A stretch of 64,000 bases of DNA. Origin: Nematostella vectensis. Taxonomy: Eukaryota > Cnidaria > Anthozoa > Actiniaria > Edwardsiidae. A program made the translations under genes and the position numbers. Position 1 is the first letter of the stretch. Each line of letters opens with the position of its first letter. The stretch is taken from assembly GCF_932526225.1 (NCBI RefSeq), contig NC_064045.1, forward strand, positions 6,494,998 to 6,558,997, given 5' to 3'. The notes below the pieces were generated by a model. That model saw only the letters and a list, made by a program, of their open reading frames with translations. It was not told the DNA's origin and made no database searches. Below, piece after piece: positions 23,801 to 52,069 of the stretch.

Positions 23801-26800
23801 AGATGCCTTCGTCCTCTCTGATGGACCCCTCGAATATTATGGAATATTCGACTACAGAATCTATTGTGTCTGTCATGTTTGTAGAATGGACCTATATGTG
23901 ATATTACCTGTTTATTTCTAATGCACTTTTTTGTGATGGTAATTAAATTGTTTACCTCAACTGTCTTCAAACAGTATTCTCTCATCTTGAGCATATCCTC
24001 AAGAGAGAATGGTGGCGCCTTCTTTGCCTCATAGGGCTTCATGCCGGCCCTCATGTCTCTTCTAGAAGGTCGGCGCTTCCTTTTATTTAAGGAACGTATC
24101 AATGTCTTGACACCTTTTAAGAAAATGATAGAAATAAAACCTTGAGACTGGAAGGATATTCTTTATTCCCAAGGTCACATAATTGTTTAGTAATAAACGA
24201 GAATCTAAGTATTCAATATTTTAACGCGTCACGTGAGCCGTAGTTTGTATGAAATAGTTAAAGCAAAAAAAAAAAAAAAAACTGTAATCACCCGACCTGC
24301 ATTTTGTACCCAACCTGCAGCCGACCTGCAACCTGCATCTTGTACCCTCCGTGATAGAAATAAATCTTGAGACTCCCGCCTAATGCGGGAGAGTTGACAG
24401 CTATGCTACAAGTACAAGCCAGTCCAAAAATCTGTTTCTTGTACTGGTATAATGATAAGGCTGACAGGAATACTGACATAATCATGATAACAGACACTTA
24501 CCAGCATCCTCCATAGGGTTCCCTTTTGGGATGATGTCTACAATTTTCCCATCATGATCCCTTTTAACTTGCTCACTGTATGGGCCAACATACCCAAACT
24601 TCGGCATCCAGAATCTGTATGACAGAGTCATTAACCAATTATATTATTGCAAAGCGTCTAAACACATTGACCCCTGAACCGGCCTGTACCGGCTTTGGGA
24701 AGTACCCACAACCCAAAAAATTCATAAATTCAAAATAAACACAACAAGATGAAGATACTCAGGCATCAGTCTAAGGGATAAATGGTCTTGCAGATATGCA
24801 TCCAACCAAGGTGTTGGCATCTACTCTTAAGCCAAATAATAGCACAGGTTCTTTGACAAATCTCAAATCGAACAAGGAGAGAAAAGCAGAATCACCCCTC
24901 TCAATAAAACGCTCAAAATACCACACAAGGGAGAGAGATCAGCAAACACAGCTCAAGACACAAATAGATACCTTTATTCTGATCCTCCAGGTACATTTCC
25001 TTGGCCTCAAAACACAATGCCCATTCCTTGAAGGATTGTACAACCACGAAAATATGTTTACGTATTGCAAAGCATTCTGGGAGATGCAGGGGAAAATTCA
25101 CGAGGGGAGGGCCAGTCAACACTCCTCTCCCCAAAGTCAGATGGTTTTTTATAAGTCTTTTCACCCCGAAGCCAAACGAATCAATTCCAGGTCATACAGA
25201 CCCAGAATAGCAGTGTAAACAATTTTGCAATCAATTTGGTTTCAGAAAAGACACCATTTAGGAGAGCTGTGGTGATTCATTAGAAAATTATTTTCTCATC
25301 CGGGCAAAGCCAAACAAGAAAAAATCATCATGAATCCACCTTTGCTTGCAAATATCCATAAGCAAGGCACTCAATTATGCCCCAAAAGACTTCATGATGT
25401 CCTGAGACACTCTCCTAATATGCTCATAGCTGTATTTTTGATGAAAAATACAAGCAACCATCAACTTGTGCTGGCTTCAGCACATCGACGAGGGATTAAA
25501 AGTGGGGACCGCAAAGCACTGTTGGAAAGCTTGGATACCGCTGACTAGGTGCAGCTGTGTTTGACTTTGACGGGCTGTATAAAACTCAGAATAGGGGGGG
25601 AGGTATCTGTTTTCAGTCTGTTTTTTGTAAATTCAGCTCCAAAAAAGCCAGGAGTCAATGGGTTAATCAAAATACCAAATCAAGTGTAGTTAATCAATAT
25701 GGATGTCACTAAACCATCAAACTAGACTTAAATATCTCACATTAAAAATCACTGTACCATCAAACTAGACTAAAATATGTCATTAAAATATATCATCATT
25801 AATCTCAAAATTATTAGCTACTAGATATGATACTATATGCAATATTATGTTTAGAGAAAAAGTGAAGACATCTATAATTTATCTAATATGTGATAATTCA
25901 ATTAAGCAAGTAAATAGGAAAAATATAGTCTATTTTGTTTTCGAATAAGCATTGGATATAAACGAGAATCACAGTATCAGAAAATATCACAAAACAGTAT
26001 CAGAAAATATCACAATATCAAGAGGTACAGCAAGGGAGAGTTAGATATCTACTTTATGCACACAAAATAGAAAAGAGTAGTGAGTGTTTTGCAATCTTTG
26101 AATTGTGTAAAGCATTATAAACATGTTGTACGAGTTTATATAAAATATAATCAGGGCTTAAAATTTAAAAATGACAAAAAAAATTGCCCGTCCATCTCTG
26201 TTGGAAGAGCCAACTATGAAAATATCTAGTAAATAAATAAAATAAAAACCTGGAAAAACATTAACATTTCAATATTAAAAATATTAATATTAATACCTTA
26301 ATGCTGCTTCCATTCCTTTTATGGAAGGTGGCGCCAGACCCTTGCAGGCGAGACTGCCAATTTTGGTGCCCTTCGGTTCGCCTAAGTATTCTAAAATATA
26401 AAAACAAATGAATAAATTTTTGCAATTACAATATTTAAAATTATTAAGGTTCAAATTATATAAAATCAACACAAACACAAAAGATGAGTGAATAGATCCA
26501 TTTGGGGAACTGGATATTTCAAAAAGCCTTAATAATTTGAAAAGTAATATGTTCCTTGAACAAGGACCACCACTATATAAAAAGGCAACCTAGGTTCTTT
26601 TAAGTTTCTTTCTCTCGTGCCCGTTTGTTTTTCAACTCTCACTCACCTTGGGCATGCTTACCATCGATAATACAGTGAATACAGACATTTTAAAAACTGT
26701 AACCTCCTTTTTATAACACCTCTTTCCTCAGTACATGTGTAAGAATAATGAGTGATAGTCATGAGCATTTCCTGTTTACTAACCTAATATTTCTATACCA

Positions 26801-27807
26801 GGCTACAGTTTAATAGAGGTTGTTAAACTTTACTAATAATAGCCCTAACTCATTTCAAACTTGTATAATTCTCCTTTCTAACACCAGCCCTCCCTCCCCC
26901 TTATCAGCCAGTTTTGAGCTGGCTTGAATCAGTTAGTATCGGAAGCAAATGATAAACGACCTAAATGGCCTAGGGTCTGTAGGGTTAGTGTAGAATCTGT
27001 AAGAAATTGAAAGGAACTTCTTATTACCGCATTATTTTACAACAAAGCCGCCTATAAAATCCGGCGCTCCTGGTATTAGCCTAGATTAACAGGGATGGTC
27101 TAGCAGGGCAGTACGTTTATCTAGGATATACATTAAATCTATAGTTATTTCATCTAAAGAAGGTAAACTTAAAATCATGAAAGAGCGGCTTTAGGGCAAG
27201 TAAAACTTTAAACTTAGCCCGGCGAACGCGGTGAGGAAAATTTCACGCGTGCAGACGTCGATCGAAGTTACGTGTCACGAACAACTGAGACAAAATCATC
27301 TCCTGCTTGAAGCAACTGTGTCAAAATTATGTCCTGCTTGAAGCAACAGTGACATAATTATCTCCTGCTTAAAATGTGCGTTTTTGTCCTTGCGAGGCAG
27401 TAAGCAGAGTGAATGCGTGAAATTTTCCTCAACATGTGCGCCGGTCTTGAGGCTTTACGTACGTAAGTTATTAGATCGCCCTTTTTTAGTCTCATTTACA
27501 GTATTTAGATAGAGCATCATACTTTACACTTACCGAGAAAGGTCTTGATAGTAGCCGCCCTAAATGGACGGCTATTTTCACCAAAAAGAATAGCCGTGTC
27601 CTTCTCTCGTATGGCGAATTTCTCCATCTGAATAAGACGGAGTTCATATAGACGAGCTGTGCTCTCTACATGAACTGCCGTCTCATTCTTGGTGGCCAAG
27701 CGAGACCCTGCCGATACGTTCTCACTCTCAAACTCGCTGAGATCCTCAGAGAGTCCCGCACTCTCAATATAACGCAGAACATTACTGCTTCTCATTTTGG
27801 GAGCCAT
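20815..27807 (-). CDS. Tyrosine-recombinase-fold protein, 10 exons
   Basis: Exons in transcript order: 27534-27807, 26297-26390, 24502-24614, 23956-24113, 23171-23327, 22483-22554, 22326-22409, 22059-22159, 21520-21635 and 20815-20932. Phases join throughout, giving 428 residues from ATG at 27807 to TGA at 20815. The C-terminal third has the tyrosine recombinase signature: TTHSIRRSAARWAARCG (HxxR box), then KRAGRWKSSSFELYTQD, offering the W and the candidate nucleophile Y. LCPVMALISWL and GYIFPRIAKD are also typical. The middle is basic (LNKRKRRPSRRD), and residues 1-150 may be the core-binding part. The first catalytic arginine was not located; it may be lost, or lie in an unseen exon between 24113 and 23171. 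Such recombinases occur in Crypton and DIRS transposons, but intact introns and no visible element ends suggest a host gene. Recombinase activity is inference. Confidence 0.8.
23577..23665. repeat. Short hairpin and direct repeat GGTCGCTTAYGAGAGC
   Basis: GTCGCTTATGAGAGC is followed after AA by GCTCTCGTAAGAGAC, a near-perfect inverted repeat. GGTCGCTTACGAGAGCTTC recurs about 70 bp further. It lies in an intron of the recombinase gene. Confidence 0.6.
24665..25668. mobile_element. About 1 kb repeat, inverted diverged copy
   Basis: Reads on the minus strand as a diverged relative of the blocks at 48572-49505 and 52787-53796. Shared parts include the AACCCATTGACTCCTGGC-like start (near 25,665), a C-rich tract after ACAGAAACCTCC-like sequence, and the GGCTTCGGGG and GACTTATAAAAAA parts (near 25,140-25,180). 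The other end reads CATTGACCCCTGAACCGG, partly complementary to the start, which suggests short terminal inverted repeats. It sits in an intron of the recombinase gene. Confidence 0.6.
27219..27444. mobile_element. MITE-like inverted repeat in intron 1 of the recombinase gene
   Basis: The ends CCGGCGAACGCGGTGAGG and, inverted, CCGGCGCACATGTTGAGG both continue into GAAAATTTCACGC, giving about 38 bp imperfect TIRs. The interior has three copies of a TCTCCTGCTTGAAGCAAC-like unit of about 39 bp (27,285-27,375). Confidence 0.75.
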
Positions 27808-29999
27808 GTTAAAGATTAGATAAGAGCAGGGAAGTGGTGTTAGAGAATGAATGAGGAATTATCAACGGCGTGATGTAATGACGTAATGCGAGCTGGCTCT
27901 CCTATTGGCTGAAAATGGTATGAATTCCGTATGAATCGTACGAACCAGAAACCTTCAAATAATCGTTCATTATAAAGTTACTTAAACTTAAACTTAAAAG
28001 TTCCTTGGGACCCGACGTTGGTGAAGGTAGATTTCACCGATAGGAGACCAAAGATATTCTCGGTGGTTGTTAGGAGTTAGGAGGAGCAATGGATGAGGAA
28101 GAGGAGTGAGAAGGAGGAGGATTGAGGATGATGGCGGAGGACGGAGAGAGGAGGGGTGGGGGAGGGGTTGATGATGATGAGTAGGAATGAATGAAGAGGA
28201 GGAGTAAGGAGGAGGAATGGAGGATGAGGATGAGGAATGGAAGAGGAGAAGGAGTGAAGAGTCAGATTGTGCTACGGACCCCTACATTTCGCTACTCACC
28301 GTCTATCACTAATAGACCATTAGTAGCTCAGCCAATCAGAATGCAAGATTTGAAGATCAACCTCTTACCCTGGGTACCAGGCTCCAGCTTCACCGCATCG
28401 ACTCGCAGCAAAGTAATTTTGCCCTAGTCAATCAGCATTGAGTAGTTTTGCCCTGTCTCCTGTCTGTTACAAAGTAATATATATTTCAATACACCGGAGC
28501 GAAGCCAGATCAACACTTCCATAGGCGCCTCGAAGGATAAACATTTCAGCGACTAAGGTATATATTTAATTTATACATTTCATAATTAGGTATAGGGCAC
28601 GAATTCTACATAATACCGAAACGAAATAATACTCTTTATACAGAACATTGTCTCCTGTATTTATCGAAAGAAAAAGAGTCGTGCATTAATTTTTTAGCTG
28701 CCAAAAAATGATATTATTCAATGTTTCTCTTTCGAACATTCGCCCATAATTTAAGTAGAGCTTTGTTTTGAAAATATCGCATAGCAAACTGGTTGAGCAA
28801 CGTTATGAATGTCGATAAGCCTGATCAGCAGATAAGCGCTGACACGTGCTCGGGTATTTCGGCTGAGCGTCACTGGACGAGAGAAGTTTTGAGGCTCTGG
28901 TACCCAGGTTAGATTTCACTTGGGTTAGTCGGCTTAGCAGACTTATAGAGGTTGTCCGGTTGTTTTCTTCCTACGTTTTTGTAGACTTATAGCAGCCGCT
29001 TTTAGTGTCACGCACACTACAAGCTTGTGGGGAAGCCATGCGTGGCACTAAAAGCGGCTGCTATTAAGCAGACTATTTTTGGGCCACTGGTGCGAAGGGC
29101 ATTTCGGTCACCGGGAACGGGATTTTTCGTTAAATTATAGTGCGCGAAAATACAATTTAATAAGGTAGCTTTTTTTCAAGCTGTCAAGTGTCAAAGGGTA
29201 GATCAGGTAACCTGATTTTTATCAAACGGCATTGCGATCGCTTAGGGCGAAGCCAGAAAAACACTTCCTAGACGCTTTGAAGGATACTATACTCTCCAGC
29301 CTAAGGTATATACCAAATTATATGTTTTACTAATAAGTACAATTCACCAATTCTACATAATGTCGGGACTTTAAAAATGTTTCTAATACAGAATCGTTTC
29401 CTCCTGTTTTTATGTCAAGAAAATAAATTATACATTGATTTAGCTGCTCCAAAATTTGTGAACACGATATCAATAGATTACAGTATTCAATGTTTTTCTT
29501 TCGAACATCCGCTAACAATTAAATAACTTCGTTATTTTATAAGTAGAGCTTTTTTTCGTAAATATCAACCGAGAAAACTGGTTAAGTTACGGCAGGAATG
29601 TCGATAAGCGCTGTGCTTACCGGGGGGGGGGGGGAAGGGGGGGGGGGAGGGGGAGGGGGTTCGGACGAACCCCCCCACCCGGCTTGAAAGTCCGCTCAGA
29701 GCTTAAAAAAACAACGTTTGGCTGGATGTACGGTGCACGTCAATATGCCTTTAAAATAACTATAAAGATCTCTTTTATAATAATTATCTTTATTATTATC
29801 GCTATTTGTTAAAAAAGACCCTTTTGATAACATTTCATATAGAAGATTTTCTTCGCTGATACGGACTCCCTGTGGTATTCGGAAAAGGCGGGAAAACATA
29901 CGCGCGAGTCACTTGAAAGGCAAAAAATGAAATTTACCTCTAAAACACTGCTTCGGTGGTTTAGTTCTTTCTCCGAGTTTGTTATTGGAGATTACCGCC
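27808..29999. other. Intergenic stretch with duplicated noncoding blocks
   Basis: Holds the upstream region of the recombinase gene, a GA-rich low-complexity run (28,070-28,260), a pair of diverged direct repeats of about 330-360 bp (28,495-28,825 and 29,248-29,608; shared TTCAATGTTT and TTTCGAACAT), and a G-rich run at 29,622-29,660 interrupted only by A. No coding sequence is supported. Confidence 0.6.
28988..29064. mobile_element. 77 bp hairpin element (AGCAGCCGCTTTTAGTG)
   Basis: CTTATAGCAGCCGCTTTTAG is matched by its complement CTAAAAGCGGCTGCTATTAAG at the other end, and the GTGTCACGCA / TGCGTGGCAC parts extend the stem. A related half with CAGCCGCTTTCAGTGTCACG and CTTCCCCACAAG occurs near 36,418-36,462, so this is a dispersed family. 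Confidence 0.75.
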
Positions 30000-30000
30000 C

Positions 30001-30960
30001 ATGGGTCGCCCAGAGAGGCGAGAAAGAAAACGGAAACGGGCAGCCTCGAAATCCCAGAAAATTGATGGATTCTTTAAACCGAAGATAACCAAAGATGATG
30101 AATCGTTCAAGAGGCCGGCGACGAAAGGCGACCAGAAGAGGAAGCAAATGAGTCTACCAACAGAAAATGCCCAATCTTCAAGAGAATCGACCACAATTCC
30201 CCCTGTTGGATGTGACACAGTATCTTAAGAGTTTGATGAGAGAAGTGAAGTGGAGGCTGCAAGCGCTTCAAAAGAGCCAGTCCATTCTAGCGAAGAGTCC
30301 ATCTCGAGACTCCCCTGAATGACCTAGGGGAAAATCTACACCGCTCTGACAGCATAGAGGACTTTTTCAGGCATATCAACGCTTTGTCCCCAGCCGCTAG
30401 ATACCATCTTTTGGTACACCACACAAAGCCTCTCCCAGGAAAAAAAAACTCCCAGTCACATTTTGTGGTGGCTGTGACCGGAGCTTTAAGGAGGAATGGC
30501 TGTCAGGGAAACAGTGCTCCGCCTTGCACGGCTACAATGAAAGTATGGACAGCTCTAGGGATCCTGGGAACTTCCTCGCCCTTCTTAAGCTAATGGCGGT
30601 CACCGACGACGTACTTCGTTACCATAGAGCTAGGAACACATCATCGCCAACTTAGAGATGATAGGATTCAAGCGTAACCTGGATAAATATGGCAATGAAT
30701 TCGCCGACTGGGACCAGAGCAACAGAAGTGATGCTCAGCAAATTTAGCGCAGCATCACGTCATTCGAGTTCATTGTGGTCTTCATCACCACTTACCAGTA
30801 CTTGTCACACCTTTCTGGCATTACAGTAAAGCTCCAGAAAAAGACCAGCGACATCATCGAGGCGCGTTACATGATAGAGCAAGCCCTTGCTCTCTACAAG
30901 AGCGAGCGTGATGACATCGATGCAGGATTTGCGCTTATATTCTTGGGTTGCAAATGACGT
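30001..30960 (+). pseudogene. Decayed hAT-like (ZMYM1-type) transposase
   Basis: The frame opening at 30001 is highly basic (RRERKRKRAASK) followed by KIDGFFKPK, the kind of N terminus seen in these transposase-like proteins. It ends at a stop near 30226. Frameshifts follow: the 30384 frame (ALSPAARYHLLVHH) shifts to CGGCDRSFKEEWLSG and NFLALLKLMA...DDVLRYH, then a further block has FEFIVVFITTYQYLSHLSG and KLQKKTSDIIEA. The order and spacing fit the cysteine-containing zinc-finger/hAT proteins common in invertebrate genomes. At least two frameshifts and several stops make it non-functional. The catalytic C-terminal half is missing. Confidence 0.65.
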
Positions 30961-31723
30961 CACATCCGCCTCATTAGATATGCCAAAGTTGAAGTGGTGG
31001 TCAAAACAGACACCCGAAAATGGTTGTCTACATTTCGTACAAGTGCCGTAATAATATATATGCGTCTGACCTACCGTTACCTGAGCTGGTTGAAATGGAG
31101 ATCAAGCACTTTTGTTTTTCATTTGCTAAGATTTAGGTTTCCTTAGTAGAGAAGCATTATCTGTACTGGATTAGGATAATGAATGATGTCTGTAGTGAAT
31201 AATAATTATGAGGAATGATTAAGTTCAACAGGCAACGAATTTATTTGAAGTATTGATTGCCTAATGTAATAAGGCGAGGGAGGGGTGGAGGGTATACCGA
31301 AATTTGGTCCGCTGAAATAGAAAAACGAACCACCTAGCTCAAAATCCTGGCTACGGGCCTGGGTGGCATACTTGGGCTATCTGGCAAGTTGTCAGATCGA
31401 ACGCCACACATACTGCCATTGTCGGTTTGGGCTACCGGATACTAGCCTGAGTATCAGGCTATTTTATTTTTCAAAAGTTGGAGAGGAAAATACATGTTTT
31501 TTTAAAAATGTAATTAAAAACGATTTCTCTGACTCTGCTAACGCCAGGCCAAAAGCACTTTTGGAGTCTGCCATTACTCCGACAACGAGCAGTCGACGGG
31601 TTAGGGTAATATATATAGCTGAACTAACTATATAGCTGAAATAACTTTGGTCATATATCTGGTCTGGTACACGCTCCCCCCCCCCTCCCTACCCCCTATA
31701 ACAAATCCTATCCTATTCTGCAG

Positions 31724-33023
31724 ATGCCAACGATTGTTCTTGTCACGTTCTATTCTAACAAACGGAAAATAGAGTTTGACCGATGTGGAGGAGAACCGAC
31801 CGTGGCAGCTCTTCGAGAGCAGTTTTTCAAAACATTCGAGAACGTTATACCCGAAGGAATCACCCCTGATGAAATCTTGTTTCAACGCTTCAGCAAGAAA
31901 CACAACGACTGGATTGATCTCGACGATAAAGATCGTGTAAAAAACAAAGACAAAATCAGAGCCCAGATTAAAGTATCGGTAAGGTCTATCTTGTCGTCCG
32001 TCCCACGTCTGTTGGTATGTACACATAACTATTTGCAAACGGCCATGCTTTGCAATTTCGACCTATGTTTACTCCCTCTGTAATTTTCTTTCAATAAACT
32101 CTTTTCAATAAAATCTTTTCTTACTGACAAATACTTTTTTTTACCAGATAAACCCGCCACACCCTGTCAAAAATACCAAAGCATACCGTCTGTGGAACCC
32201 GAGCAGTCGTGTTAATGGGAGTCTCCTGAAAAAGACAACAAACCCTTCTACTTTGAAATGCGACGGGCACAACTCAGATCCGCCAGCAGGTATACCTTTA
32301 GTCTTTTTACGATGAAATTCTATCATGAATTGGAAATAAGCAGGGGTTGGTTTCCATGGTGTGACGTCTGGGACAACTAAAATCCCCACCTGTCTTCCTC
32401 TGTCTTATGTTTGTCTCTGTTTTTCCAAAGATTTGAAGATACAATTTATAGACGAGAGTACTCTTGAAACTCCAAAATTATTCCGACTTCAGTTTGATGG
32501 TAGCACGGACACAGATAAATGGCTGATAACTGGGGAAGGGGAGCACAAGGATGTCAGCGTTAAGGTAAAAGTCATAGAAAGTGAAATCGTGTCAACATCA
32601 TTTCAAGTGAAACACCCTCCCTCCATCCATCCAAACCACAATGACTCCACTTGGCATGGCTTTGACACCCAACGCCTTCTTCTCCCCAAAGAAAATATGT
32701 ATTTTTCTCATTTCCAACGGTTCCCCCTGAAGGGAGAGAACTAAAACTAATAACAAAATTCATTTGCGTGGAAGGTTTCACCTCTAATGTACTTATTTGT
32801 ATCATTTCAGCCTTTTGATACCAAAACGGGAACGGTGCAAAAAAATCAGAAGTTCCAGCCGTCTTATTTCTTTGGAAGCACGCGATTCGAATGTCTTGAC
32901 GTTGGCGGAAGAAATGATCTGTTCCTTTCTGTTGAAAGCGATGGAAAAGTGACGCTTGCTGAAGGAGGCCCAATTGAATACCCAGTGGCTAGCACTCTCT
33001 TTGTTACTAACGAGCAACCGTAG
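31724..33023 (+). CDS. Unknown 247-residue protein: ubiquitin-like N part, possible beta-trefoil C part
   Basis: Exons 31724-31978, 32148-32289, 32431-32564 and 32811-33023 join in phase (0, 1, 0) to TAG at 33021-33023. The ATG follows an AG acceptor directly (TATTCTGCAG/ATG), so an upstream noncoding exon is likely. Residues 1-83 look like a compact beta-grasp/PB1-like fold: TIVLVTFYSNKRKIEF, then a helix (PTVAALREQFFKTFE), ending DKDRVKNKDKIRAQIK. Residues 90-247 are beta-rich, with repeated patterns such as AYRLWNPSSRVNGSLL, LFRLQFDGSTDTDKWLI and RFECLDVGGRNDLFLSVESD. This three-lobed look and its length of about 155 residues recall beta-trefoils such as IL-1/FGF-like folds. That fold guess is inference. 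There is no signal peptide or membrane segment, so it is probably cytoplasmic. AATAAA-type signals lie at about 33,149 and 33,177. Confidence 0.83.
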
Positions 33024-35361
33024 TATTTGTGAGGGGAGGCGCCGTAAGAAAACTTTTGTAAGTTTTAAATGTTCACCCTTTAAATTACGGGAATTACGTT
33101 CAAGGTCGTAGAATGAACAGATGAATATAAAAATTATAGATCACTCAGAATAAAGCTGGTATTTTTGTCGTCCTAATAAATATATAAGCATAATACATCA
33201 TTATCATCATTATACAACTTGGATTTATTAAAATATTACTGTTATCATGGTTCAGATGTGAAGCCAGTCCCTTTTTATAGGCTTTTTTATGCCGCTAAGG
33301 CTTCATACAAGTAAAGATTGAGCAACATTGCGCTTGAAACTTTCAGTTTTTTTAGATGGTGAGTCAATTTAAACAGTTTTAAACACAAAAAAAATGTGGT
33401 TCTTTCATTGCTATGGAAACGTACTAATGGAATGCGAAATTCCTGTTGTCACCAGGGTGACTCCTCCCTCTCATCCATTCTTCCTCCTTACTCCTCCTCC
33501 AGAGGCGGGCTCTCCTGTTTGTAACTGGTGAAACTGTATCATTTAAAAACAAGGGAGCGCTTGTTATCCCATATGTAGCCCTTATAGCCTAGCCTACACA
33601 TAGCTCAGACTTTATAAAAGGCAGGGAATCTGTTAGTTTCTTATGCAGTTCTACATGTAGACAATTATTCTTTTTATAAAGACATTTGGTGGGAACGTGA
33701 TGTCCTTTTTTCTGGATAATTCAGATACGCGTAAATGTTCCACGCGTACATTGCTATTGCAACAAATGATAATCCCTTCGTTAATAATAATTTTCGGAGT
33801 TATCGTAAACAAAGCTCCATACTTACGCTTATTCATCATAGCCGTCATTGTGACATACGTTTCTCGCATCCTTATTGGCTTACTTCCTAAAACTCCTAAG
33901 GTGACCACGGTAGCGCGCGTCATATCAGATAGCACGTTTCTCTTATCCTTATTGGCTTACTACGTAAAATTCCTAAGGTGATCACGGTAGCGCGCGTCGT
34001 ATCAGATATAACGTTTCTCGCATTGTTATTGGCTTACCTCCTTAAACTCCCAAGGTGATCACGGTAGCGCGCGTCGTATCAGATATAACGTTTCTCGCAT
34101 TGTTATTGGCTTACCTCCTAAAACTCCCAAGGTGATCACGGTAGCGCGCGTCGCACAGTAACCGGATTTATTAGCTGCATGTTTTTGCCACCGCTACTGC
34201 GTCTAAGGGCGCGTTTTCCCTATCATTTTGGAATGGGAATGGTTGGTAGAGAAGGTTCAGAACGGCATTCGAGTCATTTTGCTACAGGTAGCAGAATGGG
34301 TGGAATTGCCTTCATTCCATTCCGGAATGGGAACGCGTGATAGACGAACGCGCGCTTACTTTCGATTTTAATCATTCCTATTCCGGAACCACGAGTTAAA
34401 AAAAAAACATCCTAAGTCTAAAGTTATGCAGTGGCTAACCCGTGCTTACATGCGGGCTTGTCGCGTAGTCGCAATGTCAAACGACTGTATTACCGATCGC
34501 CCAGCGATACAACCGCATGGCAAGAATAATCTCACCGAATTCTTTATTCAAAGAATCATTCCTCTTTCGAACGCACTTAAAATTCACAGAAAAATAAAAC
34601 CTTTAAGAAATTAGATTCCAATACGTTAAAGTCTTTATATAGTTTCTCTAGCACGTTATAGTCTCCACGTTCATGTCGCACTTGGCTGAACTTCGCAAAT
34701 CGCTTTGCATTATGGGGATGTACCGTCATCTTACCCGACTTCTGAAATAAATAAAAACGGGAGTCATGCATAAGGTGGCTTATTAACATATCATCTTATT
34801 ATATACCACATCATCTTATAATATAGGTGTCACGAACAAGGCTATTTTAGACCCACGGATTAGCCAATCTAATGAGTTATTGTTGACGTTTTGGCTGAGC
34901 TCATCTGCGCGCACAGTCTCAACCAAAAAGCTGTCCTGTCTTCGGTACTGTCACTTTTGTCGTTTTCTTTTTCAAAATGTATTTAGAAATTCACATACCA
35001 GCTTGGATTTTGAATTCTAACTTGCAATTTTTTTGGTAAATCAACGATCAAAGATGTGCGCGCACATCTGGACGGTAAAAGTGCCGCGACACTGTTGATT
35101 GCCCCCCTACTTATGAGCCCCTGATTTGCAAGATCATACACCCCGCAATCAGAATATCATATTGGCCAAGGGTTATCTGTAACCTGGACCCAAAAGGCAA
35201 AAAGTCTGTTTCACCCACCCCCTGTTTGTTTAAAAAGTAGAAAGGGCTGCTCACTTCTCCCGTTTCTTCGCTTCCAGGCGTCCGTAATAGGAAACTTTTG
35301 TTAACAATGGAGTAATGTGTTAAGCGTAGCTTACCGATTGAACATTGGTCTGTCACCATGG
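33024..35361. other. Intergenic stretch between the convergent genes
   Basis: Separates the plus-strand unknown gene from the 3' end of RHOT. It holds the 77 bp tandem repeat at 33858-34160 and a region (34,200-34,390) with repeated GGAATGGGAA motifs. Short open frames are unsupported. The RHOT 3' UTR and poly(A) site should fall in the last part. Confidence 0.55.
33858..34160. repeat. 77 bp tandem repeat, four copies
   Basis: Four copies of a 77 bp unit containing CGTTTCTCGCATTGTTATTG, GCTTACCTCCTAAAACTCCC and ACGGTAGCGCGCGTCGTATC. The last two are almost identical. Each unit carries an ATTGG box and a GCGCGC stretch. Confidence 0.88.

Positions 35362-52069
<16,708 letters not shown>

Noticed and set aside
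23725..24102. 125-codon minus-strand open frame as a separate gene
   Set aside because: Its first half is recombinase exon 23956-24113; the rest reads past the splice donor into intron sequence without family resemblance.
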